From: Rhodobacter capsulatus | GTDB lineage: Bacteria; Pseudomonadota; Alphaproteobacteria; Rhodobacterales; Rhodobacteraceae | NCBI RefSeq assembly: GCF_005144475.1 | Contig: NZ_SWJZ01000009.1 | Span: 1-64,000 of the forward strand | Length of the DNA: 64,000 bases | Direction: 5' to 3' | In this document: positions 18,126 through 26,940 of the stretch, in pieces | Position numbering within the stretch: the first letter of the stretch is position 1 | Layout: each line of letters begins with the position of its first letter | Notes under the pieces: model-generated | Database searches by the model: none | Told to the model about the DNA's origin: nothing | The model's input: the letters and a program-made list of their open reading frames with translations, nothing else | Program-made: the position numbers and the translations under genes

Positions 18126-18919
18126 TCAAGCGCATGTCCCGTTCCCTTGCCACCGGTGCCGCGACACTTGCGCTTGGCCTCGCTTTTGCAGGTCCCGTCG
18201 CGTCACAGGGCGTGCCCACGGTCGATACCCAGAACATCGCCCAGGAAATCCGCCAGCTTCAGCAGATGCTGCAAGATTTCGGGATCCAGACCGATCTTCT
18301 GGACAATGCGCTCGCGCAGCTCGAGACGCTGCAAGGCCAGCTCGATCAGCTGAACGAGATGTATGCCTCGCTCACCGGGCCGCGCAGTATCCTCGGTCTC
18401 GCCATGGGCGGCGATCTCGACGGCCTCCTGCAGGCCAATTTCGAAGACATCCCTGGTCTGATCCGCGGCATCCAGGCGGGCGACTGGTCGAGCCTGATCG
18501 GCCCCAACGCAGGTCCCCTGCGCACGCAGATGGAACAAGCCCTTGCCAGTGCCGGGTTCGACGAGGACTCGCTGCGCGAGATCGCCACGAGCGGCAATCC
18601 CGGCGCTGAAGGTGTCGCCACCCGCGCCACGACCGGCGCTGTGATGTCGGCGGCGGCCCAGAACAGCCATGCAGAGGCAGCGCAATCCCTCGAACGTGTC
18701 GAACAGCTCGTCGCGATTATCCCCGACATGGAGGACCTGAAGGCGTCGATGGACCACAACACCCGTGTTACGGCGGAACTCGCCATCGCCATGACGCGGA
18801 TGTGGGAACTTGAAGCCATCCAGACCCTCGGCGCAGGCAATGCGGGCGTGGTGGATGCCGCCACCGTCGCCGAAGAGCGCCGGTACATGGACTTCACCCT
18901 GCCGAGCCTCGCGCCATGA
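18122..18919 (+). CDS. virB5: T4SS minor pilin VirB5
   Basis: 265 residues with a signal peptide ending VASQ. A long helical region (QEIRQLQQMLQDFGIQTDLL) precedes the globular part and an AEERRYMDFTLPSLAP end. VirB5 is a pilus-tip protein. Both ends overlap neighbours by 4 bases, as expected for coupled translation. Similarity of its first 60 and last 15 residues to the preceding gene suggests duplication. Confidence 0.85.
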   Translation: MIKRMSRSLATGAATLALGLAFAGPVASQGVPTVDTQNIAQEIRQLQQMLQDFGIQTDLLDNALAQLETLQGQLDQLNEMYASLTGPRSILGLAMGGDLDGLLQANFEDIPGLIRGIQAGDWSSLIGPNAGPLRTQMEQALASAGFDEDSLREIATSGNPGAEGVATRATTGAVMSAAAQNSHAEAAQSLERVEQLVAIIPDMEDLKASMDHNTRVTAELAIAMTRMWELEAIQTLGAGNAGVVDAATVAEERRYMDFTLPSLAP

Positions 18920-19593
18920 GCAAGGCTCCAGACATGACGGCAGGTATGAGCACGCGGGAACTCGTCGAAGAGGAACTGATCCATGGCGCCCTGCGCCGGG
19001 AGCAGCTCTGGCGGATGATCGGACTTGGCGGAGCGGGCTTCGGTGTCTTCGGCTGCCTTGCGGCCGCCGCCGTCGCCCTGATGGTCGAGACGCCCCCGCC
19101 GGTCGTCGTGCCCTATGATCCTGCAACGGGTCTCGCTCTGCCGAACGCCACGGTCGAAACGGTCTCGCTTGCCGAGCGACCCGCCATCATCGAGGCGCAG
19201 ATCTACCGCTACATCCTTGATCGCGAGGCCTACAACCAACTCGATAACGACCTGCGCGTGCGCCGCGTGCTGGCGCAATCCACCGGGGCGGCCGAGGCCA
19301 GCATGCGCGCCATGTGGACCTCCGGGCAGGAGAGCTATCCGCCGACGCGATATGGTCCTGCGGCAGAGATGGCTGTCGAGATCGCCTCAATCACGCTCAT
19401 CGGTGAAAACCGCGCGCAGGTGCGCCTCAGAAAGCGCCTGACAAGCCCGCAAGGGGCGCAGGACGGTTCCTTCACCGCCACGCTCATGTTTGCCTTCCAA
19501 CCCGAACGGACCCGCACGATCGACGACGTCTGGCAAAACCCCTTCGGCTTCACCGTCACCCAATATGCCATCCGATCGGACCGTTCCGAATGA
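18916..19593 (+). CDS. virB8: T4SS inner-membrane scaffold VirB8
   Basis: 225 residues: a short cytoplasmic N-terminus (MSTRELVEEELIHGALRREQ), one membrane helix (FGVFGCLAAAAVALMVE) and a periplasmic NTF2-like domain with YNQLDNDLRVRRVLAQST and VTQYAIRSD. VirB8 nucleates T4SS assembly. ATGA overlap at both ends. Confidence 0.9.
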   Translation: MSKAPDMTAGMSTRELVEEELIHGALRREQLWRMIGLGGAGFGVFGCLAAAAVALMVETPPPVVVPYDPATGLALPNATVETVSLAERPAIIEAQIYRYILDREAYNQLDNDLRVRRVLAQSTGAAEASMRAMWTSGQESYPPTRYGPAAEMAVEIASITLIGENRAQVRLRKRLTSPQGAQDGSFTATLMFAFQPERTRTIDDVWQNPFGFTVTQYAIRSDRSE

Positions 19594-20303
19594 CCTCCGT
19601 TTTCGTCCGTACCTCCGTGCACGCCCTGCTGGTCGCCAGTGCCCTGGCGCTCACTTCACTCGCAGCTTCGGCCGAGACCACGCCACGCCCCGGACCCCAT
19701 GACAACCGCGTCCGGATCGCGACCTGGACCGAGGGGCAGGTCTACCGCGTTGTCACCACCCTGACCCGCGTTACCACCGTCGAGTTCGGTGAGGGCGAGA
19801 CCATCCGTTCGATCATCGCGGGCGACACAGTCGGCTTCCAGTTCGACGGCGTGCCAGGCGGGCGGGCTTTCGCGATAAAGCCTGCAGCCTCGGGTGTGGC
19901 CACCAACATCACGGTCTACACGAACCGCCGCTCCTACTACTTCCACGTGGTCGAGGCGCGCGAGACCCCGCATTATGTCGTGCAGTTCCGCTATCCCGAG
20001 AGCCGCGTTCAGCCAACCCGGGCGGTCGCCGCTGATGCGCCGAACGCGAACTATGCCGTCAGCGCAAGCGAGGAGTTCACACCGACGGCCGTCTGGGATG
20101 ACGGCACATTCACGTATTTCCGCTTCGCGCGAAACGCGCCGGTCCCGGCGATCTTCCGCTATGCCAATGGTGGCGAGCGGGCGGTGAACAGCACGGCACT
20201 CGAGGACGGCGTCATCCGTGTCTCGGGCGTGAACCGCCAATGGGTCCTGCGCCTCGGCGAAGACGAGGTCTGTGTTCAGGATGTGGGCGGACCCACGTCA
20301 TGA
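19590..20303 (+). CDS. virB9: T4SS outer-complex protein VirB9 (TrbG/CagX)
   Basis: 237 residues with a signal peptide ending SLAASA. It shows IATWTEGQVYRVVTTLTRVT then VEFGEGETIRSIIAGDTVGF, and at the C-terminus TAVWDDGTFTYFRF and NRQWVLRLGEDEVC, the family hallmarks. It forms the periplasmic/outer-membrane core with VirB7 and VirB10. Confidence 0.92.
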   Translation: MTSVFVRTSVHALLVASALALTSLAASAETTPRPGPHDNRVRIATWTEGQVYRVVTTLTRVTTVEFGEGETIRSIIAGDTVGFQFDGVPGGRAFAIKPAASGVATNITVYTNRRSYYFHVVEARETPHYVVQFRYPESRVQPTRAVAADAPNANYAVSASEEFTPTAVWDDGTFTYFRFARNAPVPAIFRYANGGERAVNSTALEDGVIRVSGVNRQWVLRLGEDEVCVQDVGGPTS

Positions 20304-21628
20304 GCCAGGACACCGAAGACCTGGCCGCGCGCCTCGCGGCCCTTGAAGCGACGGGCGACAAGAAGCGGGCGGTCACACGTCCATCCCCGCTAACGGCGAT
20401 TCTTGGCGTGGCCGGGATTTTGGCCGTGGGGGGGCTTGCTTGGGCCGCCCTTCAGCCATCACCGGAAGCGCCCTTGCCGACCGCGGCCCCCGAAGAGTTC
20501 CAGACTACGGGATCGGGCTTCGGCGACCTCGCACCCATGCCTGTCGCCGAGCCTGCGCCGCCGCCACCGGCCGAGACCGGCCCTTCCGCGTCGGAACTTG
20601 CGCTGACGGAGAGCCTCGCGACGCTCCGCGCGGAACTCGAAGACCTGCGCGCGCGGCCTGTCGAGGCATCAGACAGCGGCGCGGAGCAGGCCATCGCCGA
20701 TCTCACGGCGCAGATCGCGGCGCTGCAGGAGGCCTCGACCGAGGCGCAACGCGCGCTCGAGCGGCAATTGACCGAACGCGACCGCGAGCTTGACCAGTTG
20801 CGCATGGACCTCGAGGTCGCGCGGCTGACCCCGCCTGAGCCGACGGACCTCGGGCCGAACGAGGAAGAGCTGCGGCTCGCCGAACTTGAGCGCCGCCGCA
20901 TCGCCGAAGCGGAGGCCCGGGCCGAACGCATCGCGTCGCCCATGATCGCGTTTTCCGGGATGGGGGCAGGGACCGACCAAGAGAACAGCATTGAGGCCGC
21001 GCGCCTGAATGAAGACGAAGCCTTCGTCCGCGCAGGCGCAAGGCCCGCCCCGGTGACGCGGGCCGAAGTGATCGTGAACCCCGGCAACACCGTCGTGCAG
21101 GGCACGATGATCCAGGCCGTGACCGAGACGGCGCTGGACAGCACGCTGCCCGGCGCGATCCGCGCCATCGTCTCCGAGGACGTCCATTCCTTCGACGGCA
21201 CGCGTGTCCTGATCCCGCGCGGCGCGCGTCTCGTAGGGCGCTATCGCTCCGATGTGGCGCTCGCGCAGTCGCGGGTCATGGTGGCCTGGGACCGCATCAT
21301 CCTGCCCGACAACCAGACCGTGGAAATCAGTGCCTATGGTGGCGACGAGCTCGGCCGCACCGGCACCACCGGCTTTGTCGACACCCGCTTCGCGCAGCGC
21401 TTTGGCTCGGCCACGCTGATCTCGCTGATCGGGGCCTTGCCTGCGGCCGCCGCTGGACAGATCGAGGATGAGGCTGCTGCCGATATCGCGAGCGATGTGG
21501 GCACGGACCTGCGCGACAGCACGCAAAGCGTGATGCAGGACTATCTGGCGATCCGTCCCGTGATCCATGTCGATCAGGGCACCCGGATAACGGTCATGGT
21601 CGACCGCGATCTGGAGATTTTGTTTTAG
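20300..21628 (+). CDS. virB10: T4SS core channel protein VirB10, C-terminus altered by IS110
   Basis: 442 residues from ATG 20300, which overlaps the virB9 stop. It has a cytoplasmic N-terminus, one membrane helix (LTAILGVAGILAVGGLAWAA), a Pro-rich and coiled-coil periplasmic stretch, and the TrbI domain (GTMIQAVTETALDSTLPGAI, RVLIPRGARLVGRYRSDVA, DNQTVEISAYGGDELGRTG). The last codons, DLEILF-stop, run into the IS110 insertion. Reconstruction of the empty site gives DLEIF-stop, so only the final residues changed and function should be kept. Confidence 0.92.
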   Translation: MSQDTEDLAARLAALEATGDKKRAVTRPSPLTAILGVAGILAVGGLAWAALQPSPEAPLPTAAPEEFQTTGSGFGDLAPMPVAEPAPPPPAETGPSASELALTESLATLRAELEDLRARPVEASDSGAEQAIADLTAQIAALQEASTEAQRALERQLTERDRELDQLRMDLEVARLTPPEPTDLGPNEEELRLAELERRRIAEAEARAERIASPMIAFSGMGAGTDQENSIEAARLNEDEAFVRAGARPAPVTRAEVIVNPGNTVVQGTMIQAVTETALDSTLPGAIRAIVSEDVHSFDGTRVLIPRGARLVGRYRSDVALAQSRVMVAWDRIILPDNQTVEISAYGGDELGRTGTTGFVDTRFAQRFGSATLISLIGALPAAAAGQIEDEAAADIASDVGTDLRDSTQSVMQDYLAIRPVIHVDQGTRITVMVDRDLEILF

Positions 21629-21654
21629 GATGACCCCAGCTCTCACACAGTTTG

Positions 21655-21825
21655 CGGGGGTTGCCGACCGGGCAAATCAACCCGGTCGGCAGCGGGGGAC
21701 GGATCGATCTGGAGATGGTCGAATTGGGCCGATCAGAAGTGGGATCACCCCTGCAGTTTCGCATGTCCTGAACGGATACCTGGGGAAGGTTTCAGCACTT
21801 TGCCCCGCATAACAAGATAAGGAAG
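21655..21825 (+). ncRNA. Candidate IS110 bridge RNA
   Basis: The left end holds a perfect 11-bp hairpin (21662-21672 with 21681-21691) followed by four guide-like segments. CGATCTGGAGAT at 21705-21716 equals the left target flank at 21607-21618. TCAGAAGT at 21733-21740 is the reverse complement of 22776-22783; its TCAGAA part covers the core plus right target flank. AACGGATAC at 21771-21779 equals the right element end at 22769-22777. AACAA at 21811-21815 is the reverse complement of core plus left element end (21620-21624). Order and strandedness follow the bridge-RNA scheme described for IS621: 5' stem-loop, target loop, donor loop. Exact RNA ends are estimated. Confidence 0.7.
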
Positions 21826-21831
21826 ACGAAG

Positions 21832-22764
21832 TTGAACAACACGGTAGGGATCGACATTTCAAAGGCGACACTCGACGCGTTTCGCATGTCGGACGGGCGA
21901 CGAGAGCAGTTTTCCAACGATGCCGCCGGTCTCAAGGCACTGACGAAGTGGCTCGGGAAAACACCCGTCAGGGTGATCTACGAGCCGACCGGTCCCTACC
22001 ATCGGGACCTCGAACAAGCCTTGGCCGCTACAGGCCATGGCTTGGTGAAGGTGAACCCCACGCGGGCGCGCCGTTTCGCGCAGGCAACGGGCCAGACCGC
22101 CAAGACCGACCGCGTCGATGCCGAGCTTCTCGCACGGATGGGCGCAGTGCTCAACCTCGAAGCCAGCCCGGCCCGGTCGAATGCACTCATGGAAATCAAG
22201 GAGTTGCACGTCGCGCGCGTCGGCCTGATCAAAGACCGGACAGCGTGCCGGAATCGGTTGGCGACAGCGCGGTGCAAGGTGATCATCTCGCAGCTGAACG
22301 CGCGCTACCGCCAGATCAAGACGCAGATCGCCCAGATCGACGCAGAGCTGGTGCGCTACGTCAAAGCCGATCCGGAGCTCGCGCGCCGTTATGAGATTCT
22401 TCTCTCCATTCCCGGGATCGGCCAGGTCGCCGCCATCGCGCTGATCGTCGAGATGCCTGAACTTGGCAGCATGAACGCCAAGGAGGTCGCCAGCCTCGCG
22501 GGACTCGCGCCGATCACCCGACAGTCTGGCATGTGGAAAGGCAAGGCTCGGATCAGCGGCGGTCGCCAGACAATCCGCACGATGCTGTTCATGCCGGCGC
22601 TCATCGCGACGAGGTTCAACGCGCCATTGCGCCAGATACACGAAGCCCTCATTGGAGCCGGAAAACCGTGGAAGGTCTCGATCACTGCGGTCATGCGCAA
22701 ACTCGTCATCCTCGCCAACGCGCTCGTACGCGACGACCGCACTTGGGCTGACGCCCGTGCTTGA
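21832..22764 (+). CDS. IS110-family transposase (bridge-RNA-guided recombinase type)
   Basis: 310 residues from TTG 21832, with AAGGAAG upstream. The N-terminal DEDD (RuvC-like) domain shows VGIDISKATLDAF, IYEPTGPYHRDLE and KTDRVDAELLARMG. The C-terminal Tnp_20 domain has LSIPGIGQVAAIALI and LAPITRQSGMWKGKARISGG with the conserved Ser before Gly. The protein is intact and full length, so the element may be active. It lies in the same direction as the virB operon and may drive or interrupt virB11 expression. Confidence 0.92.
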   Translation: MNNTVGIDISKATLDAFRMSDGRREQFSNDAAGLKALTKWLGKTPVRVIYEPTGPYHRDLEQALAATGHGLVKVNPTRARRFAQATGQTAKTDRVDAELLARMGAVLNLEASPARSNALMEIKELHVARVGLIKDRTACRNRLATARCKVIISQLNARYRQIKTQIAQIDAELVRYVKADPELARRYEILLSIPGIGQVAAIALIVEMPELGSMNAKEVASLAGLAPITRQSGMWKGKARISGGRQTIRTMLFMPALIATRFNAPLRQIHEALIGAGKPWKVSITAVMRKLVILANALVRDDRTWADARA

Positions 22765-22784
22765 TCATAACGGATACTTCTGAC

Positions 22785-23819
22785 ATGGCGGCGAGCTATC
22801 TCGAAGCCTCGCTCGACCGGCTTGGCGCGCCCGCGCAGCGCGACGACACGATCGAGATCTGTATCAACCCCGATGGTCGTGTCTGGGGCGAGTTCCAGGG
22901 CGATCATTTCATGCGGGGCCTCGGCACGCCGCTGAATCAGACCGAGATCAAGGACCTCGGTAACCAGATCGCCTCGGCGGCATCGACCACGCTGAGTACC
23001 AAGAAACCCATCGTCTCGGTCTCGATCCTCTACCGGGACCGTCCGATCCGGGCGCAGGTGATCCAGCCGCCCGCCGTCGAGGGTGGGTTCTCCATCTCGC
23101 TGCGGTTCTTCTCCTCCCTGCCGCTGGAGGCAATCAAGCTCGGCTTTCTCTATGGCCAGGAGCGCAGCCTCGAAGGTCTGCGCCGTGAACGGAATGCAGC
23201 GCTGCGCGATGTGGTGGCCTCCGGCGACATTGATGCCGCCCTGCGCTTCTGCGTCGAGAACAAGCTCAACATGATCGTCTCGGGGGGCACATCGACCGGC
23301 AAGACGGTCGCAGCGCGCAAGATCCTCTCCCTGATCCCGCCCGAAGAGCGGATCATCACGATCGAAGAGGCTGCAGAATTGCGGCCCGAGCAGCCAAATG
23401 CCGTGACGCTGATTGCTGATCGCGACACGGAGGCCCGCAGCGCCGATGTGCTTCTGGCCTCGACCCTGCGGATGCGGCCGGACCGGATCGTGCTGGGCGA
23501 AGTTCGCGGCCGCGAGGCCATGACCTTCCTCGAGGCGATCAACACCGGCCACGGCGGCTCGCTCACAACGCTGCATGCCGAAACCCCGCAACTGGCCGTC
23601 CGCCGTCTCGCCATAGCCGCGCTCAAGACCGATGTGCCGATGACCTATGCCGACATGGTCGACTACATCGAGGGCTCCATCGACGTGATCATCCAGGCAG
23701 GCCGCTATGACGGCGCCCGCGGCATTACCGAGTTCTTCCTGCCGGGGCAGGCGAGACATCCAAACCAGAACACTGCCGGAACCGGGGTCACAAAGCGCCC
23801 AACGGTCACCGCCGAATGA
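22785..23819 (+). CDS. virB11: T4SS ATPase VirB11
   Basis: 344 residues from ATG 22785 (MAASYLEASLDRLG). Walker A is SGGTSTGKT at about 166-174; RITIEEAAELR-like IITIEEAAELRPEQPN, VLLASTLRMRPDRIVLGEVR and GHGGSLTTLHA follow. It is a hexameric traffic ATPase of the T4SS. An ORF start at 22761 lies inside the IS110 end and is not native. In the reconstructed empty site its ribosome-binding GGAG sat in the virB10 tail; the insertion moved it 1.16 kb away, and no good replacement is visible, so translation may be weak. Confidence 0.92.
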   Translation: MAASYLEASLDRLGAPAQRDDTIEICINPDGRVWGEFQGDHFMRGLGTPLNQTEIKDLGNQIASAASTTLSTKKPIVSVSILYRDRPIRAQVIQPPAVEGGFSISLRFFSSLPLEAIKLGFLYGQERSLEGLRRERNAALRDVVASGDIDAALRFCVENKLNMIVSGGTSTGKTVAARKILSLIPPEERIITIEEAAELRPEQPNAVTLIADRDTEARSADVLLASTLRMRPDRIVLGEVRGREAMTFLEAINTGHGGSLTTLHAETPQLAVRRLAIAALKTDVPMTYADMVDYIEGSIDVIIQAGRYDGARGITEFFLPGQARHPNQNTAGTGVTKRPTVTAE

Positions 23820-23836
23820 CCCGAAAGGAAAACCCC

Positions 23837-24256
23837 ATGCGCAAGATCACCCTCACCGCAGCTGTCACCCTGCTGGCCGCGCCCCTCGCGGCACAGACCT
23901 CGCCGCAGGTCACGAATGATCTCACAGTGACTATGTCCCCCAAGCAGTACCGGATCTGCAACGACCGGCCTGAACGACCGACCTGGATGGATGAAGTCCA
24001 CCCGCGCGAGGCCTACAAGGCGCTGACGCTGATGGATCTGTACGAACTGCGCGCATGGGAACAGATCGTCGATACGGGCAACTGCGGCTGCGAAGTCCGC
24101 TTCCCGGCATGGGAAGATGCCTCTGAAGAATTCAACGAACGGTATCGCCTGGCATCAGCCGCGGAACATACGTCAGCGCAGCGGGACATCCGGCAGCAGC
24201 GCAACGAGCTGCGCCACGCGGTTCAGGACATCTGCGAAGCTCAGGGCAACTGGTAA
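23837..24256 (+). CDS. Secreted hypothetical protein between virB11 and virB6
   Basis: 139 residues. ATG 23837 follows GAAAGGAAAACCCC. A signal peptide (ITLTAAVTLLAAPLAAQ) precedes a soluble domain with a Cys cluster (DTGNCGCEVRFPAWEDASEE) and a charged helical end. It overlaps virB6 by one base. It probably is a periplasmic T4SS accessory protein; no known family was recognised. Confidence 0.6.
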   Translation: MRKITLTAAVTLLAAPLAAQTSPQVTNDLTVTMSPKQYRICNDRPERPTWMDEVHPREAYKALTLMDLYELRAWEQIVDTGNCGCEVRFPAWEDASEEFNERYRLASAAEHTSAQRDIRQQRNELRHAVQDICEAQGNW

Positions 24257-25281
24257 TGGGCGTAGTCAGCTGGATGGTCGGAACCGCTGACGGTTTCCTT
24301 GTCGATGCTGCCGAGTCTCAGTTCGGGGCTGTGGCCAGCAATACCGGCACGATCGTCCTGCTGATGGTCACGCTTTCGCTGATCGGCGTCTGCATCAACA
24401 TGGCCTTCCAATTCCGCAGCATGGATGGGGCCAGCTTCTTCTGGTATCTCATCAAGCTGACACTGATAGGCCTCTTCGCCTTCAACTGGGCCAACTTCAA
24501 TGCGGTTGCGAATGCCGTCATTGGTGGGCTTGACTATGTAGCGGGCGCGCTAGTGTCGTCCGTTGGCGGGGGTGGCGCAGGCGCAACCCATTTCGCGGGA
24601 GAGTTCGACAACCTGATCGAGCGCTTCGCGACATATCTGAACGCGATCGGCAGCAATCTGAACTGGATGACAGGCGCGATCCTCGGTGGGATCGGCCTGG
24701 TGCTCCTCAGCCTCCTTGGCTTCATGACTGGGATCGTCCTCATCTTCGCTAAGATGATGCTGACCCTGATGCTCGGTCTCGCGCCGATCATGATCGCGCT
24801 GTCGCTCTTCGACGCAACCAAGGATTTCTTCCACAGATGGGTCTCGACGACGATCAGCTACGCCTTCTACCCCATCGTCATCGCCGCCATGTTCTCGACC
24901 GTCGTCGGAATGGCGAACTCGCTCTTGGCCCAGCTCGGCGACCCGAACTCAGCCACAAACATCGGCTCGCTGGTGCCGTTCTTCGTGATGGTGTTCCTGG
25001 CCAAGGGCTTCGTTGCGGCAACACCCCTGATCGTGCGGGGGATCTCTGGAAACCTGATGGTTGCCGCGGCACCAGCTGTGGTCTCTGGCTCGGCCGGGAT
25101 CATGAGGGGGATCCTCAATACCGACGGCGTGAAGGGCAGGGCGCGGATTGGCGCGCTCACGACAGGTGAAGTGATTGGGCGGGGGACAATGCAGGCACCC
25201 GCCGCTGTGCGGAGTGCTGCAGCTACGGCAAGCGCGCAGGTGGTCAGGATGGCTGAGAGAGCGAAGCAGTTGGGTCGGTGA
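24256..25281 (+). CDS. virB6: T4SS polytopic membrane protein VirB6 (TrbL)
   Basis: 341 residues with several membrane helices: TGTIVLLMVTLSLIGVCINM, LGGIGLVLLSLLGFMTGIVL, MMLTLMLGLAPIMIALSLFD and SLVPFFVMVFLAKGFVAATP. The ALSLFDATKDFFHRWV stretch is typical of VirB6. It forms part of the inner-membrane channel. It is the last virB gene here; from its stop to ugpB (25282-25571) no gene was recognised. Confidence 0.88.
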   Translation: MGVVSWMVGTADGFLVDAAESQFGAVASNTGTIVLLMVTLSLIGVCINMAFQFRSMDGASFFWYLIKLTLIGLFAFNWANFNAVANAVIGGLDYVAGALVSSVGGGGAGATHFAGEFDNLIERFATYLNAIGSNLNWMTGAILGGIGLVLLSLLGFMTGIVLIFAKMMLTLMLGLAPIMIALSLFDATKDFFHRWVSTTISYAFYPIVIAAMFSTVVGMANSLLAQLGDPNSATNIGSLVPFFVMVFLAKGFVAATPLIVRGISGNLMVAAAPAVVSGSAGIMRGILNTDGVKGRARIGALTTGEVIGRGTMQAPAAVRSAAATASAQVVRMAERAKQLGR

Positions 25282-25571
25282 GACCTAATGCGCCGCCGCC
25301 ATGATGCCTTCTCGTTGATGCGAAGGGCGGATAGCTGTCTGACTGCAATGCGGCATCGCACTTCTGACAACTGTCGATAGCAGCCATTCATGATGAGCTC
25401 GGCCGAGCTTTTGAAGTGCGGTCGTGGCCGGGCACGTCAGGCTGCGAAACTGGCGTGGTCGATACCAGCAGCGCGTCTGGCACCGATTGTCTTCACGGCG
25501 ACATATAAGTTTTATCGATCCGTCATCCGTCCGCCCTAAGGTCCGGCCAGCAATTCCTAGAGGTTCCCGCG

Positions 25572-26870
25572 ATGAAGAAGACACTTTCCGCCATTGGCGT
25601 CCTTGCCCTGACCGCAACTTCGGCCCTTGCCGAACCGGTGCAGATCACCTGGTGGCATGGTATGGGCGGCGCGAATGAAGAGGTGATCAACCAGATCGCC
25701 CAGAAGTTCAACAGCGCCCAGGCAGCCTGCGGGCTGACCCCGGTGTCGAAGGGCACCTATGAAGAGGCGCTGGCCTCGGGCATCGCCGCTTTCCGTTCGG
25801 GCGAACAGCCGAACATCCTTCAGGTCTTTGACGCCGGGGCCGCCACGATCATGAACGCACCCGATGCCATAATTCCGGCCGAGGATCTGCTGGTCCAGAA
25901 CGGTCATGCCTTTGACCGCGAATCCTTCATCCCCGGCATCCGCCATTTCTATGCCGATGCCGCGGGCAAGTTCGTCGGCATGCCGTTCAACTCGTCGGCG
26001 CCGATCATGTATGTCAATGACGAAGCCTTTGCGAAGGCGGGCGTCGAGGTGCCGAAGACCTGGGCCGAGTTCGAGGCCGCGGCGCCGAAGCTGAAGGAAG
26101 CGGGCTATATCCCGCTGACCGCCTCGCAGCTCACCTGGATGTTCTTCGAGAACTTCTTCTCGCGCAACAATGTGCAGATGGCCTCGAACACCAATGGCTA
26201 TGACGGCTTCGAAGGCACCACGCTGAATGCCACCGCCCCCGAAGTGCTGGCGTTCTGGAACCGCGTAAAGGCCTGGCACGATGCCGAGCTTTTCGGTTTC
26301 TACGGCGCGGGCTGGGCCGACAACCAGAAGCCTTTCGAAGAAGGCAAGGTTGCGCTGTGGATCGGCTCTTCGGGGTCGTTCGGTGGCCTGTCGAAGACCG
26401 CGACCATGCCCTTCTCGGCCACGTTCCTGCCCTATGACGAGACCGTGGCCGACGGCAACAAGTCGTCCTTCATCGGTGGCGCGTCGCTCTTTGCCTTTGC
26501 CGGTAAGCCGGATGCGGAAAACAAATGCACGGCCGAGTTCTTCAGCTTCCTGACCTCGACCGACATCCAGGCCTTCTACCATCAGGCCACGGGCTATGTT
26601 CCGATCACCACTGCCGCCTATGAAAAGTCCAAGGCGGATGGCTGGTACGGAAAGCACCCGCAGGCCGAGATCGGCATCATGCAACTGTCGCTGCCGCAGG
26701 GCGAATGGTCCAAGGGCTACCGCCTGGGATTCTACCCGCAGATCCGGGTGATCGAGGAGCGCGAGTTCAACAAGATCTTCTCCGGCGAAACCACGGTGGA
26801 AGACGCCTTCAAGGCGATCGAGACCGAGGGCAACGAGCTGCTGGCCAAATTCGCCAAGACGGCGGGCTGA
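25572..26870 (+). CDS. ugpB: sn-Glycerol-3-phosphate-type ABC transporter substrate-binding protein UgpB
   Basis: 432 residues with a signal peptide (MKKTLSAIGVLALTATSALA). The mature protein starts EPVQITWWHGMGGANEEVIN, the UgpB motif, and includes QVFDAGAATIMNA, GMPFNSSAPIMYVNDEAF and GGASLFAFAG. It is the periplasmic receptor for glycerol-3-phosphate or glycerophosphodiesters. First gene of ugpB-A-E-C plus a hydrolase. A Pho box upstream was looked for but not convincingly found. Codon style resembles the chromosome more than the neighbours, but this was judged by eye. Confidence 0.92.
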   Translation: MKKTLSAIGVLALTATSALAEPVQITWWHGMGGANEEVINQIAQKFNSAQAACGLTPVSKGTYEEALASGIAAFRSGEQPNILQVFDAGAATIMNAPDAIIPAEDLLVQNGHAFDRESFIPGIRHFYADAAGKFVGMPFNSSAPIMYVNDEAFAKAGVEVPKTWAEFEAAAPKLKEAGYIPLTASQLTWMFFENFFSRNNVQMASNTNGYDGFEGTTLNATAPEVLAFWNRVKAWHDAELFGFYGAGWADNQKPFEEGKVALWIGSSGSFGGLSKTATMPFSATFLPYDETVADGNKSSFIGGASLFAFAGKPDAENKCTAEFFSFLTSTDIQAFYHQATGYVPITTAAYEKSKADGWYGKHPQAEIGIMQLSLPQGEWSKGYRLGFYPQIRVIEEREFNKIFSGETTVEDAFKAIETEGNELLAKFAKTAG

Positions 26871-26940
26871 TCGCCTGACTTTCGACCGCTGGGCCCCGCT
26901 CCCGGGCCCGGCGGTCTTTGCTTTTTCCCGCAAGGCCCTG

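Larger units (their letters stand above)
21620..22779 (+). mobile_element. IS110-family insertion sequence between virB10 and virB11
   Basis: About 1.16 kb: a left non-coding end of about 210 bases, a DEDD transposase and a very short right end of 15 bases after the stop. A TT at 21620-21621 and a TT at 22778-22779 are the likely duplicated core. Removing the element restores GATCTGGAGATTTTCTGACATG: virB10 ending DLEIF-stop, one base, then the virB11 ATG. Exact placement within the left T-run is ambiguous by one or two bases. The long left and short right ends fit the IS110 group, where the bridge RNA lies upstream of the transposase. Confidence 0.8.

Noticed and set aside
21662-21691. Simple transcription terminator for virB10
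   Set aside because: The hairpin is perfect but has no T-run and lies inside the IS110 left end, where it fits better as the 5' stem-loop of the bridge RNA.
25400-25571. Pho box upstream of ugpB
   Set aside because: Only scattered GTCAT-like words; no two direct repeats with 11-base spacing.
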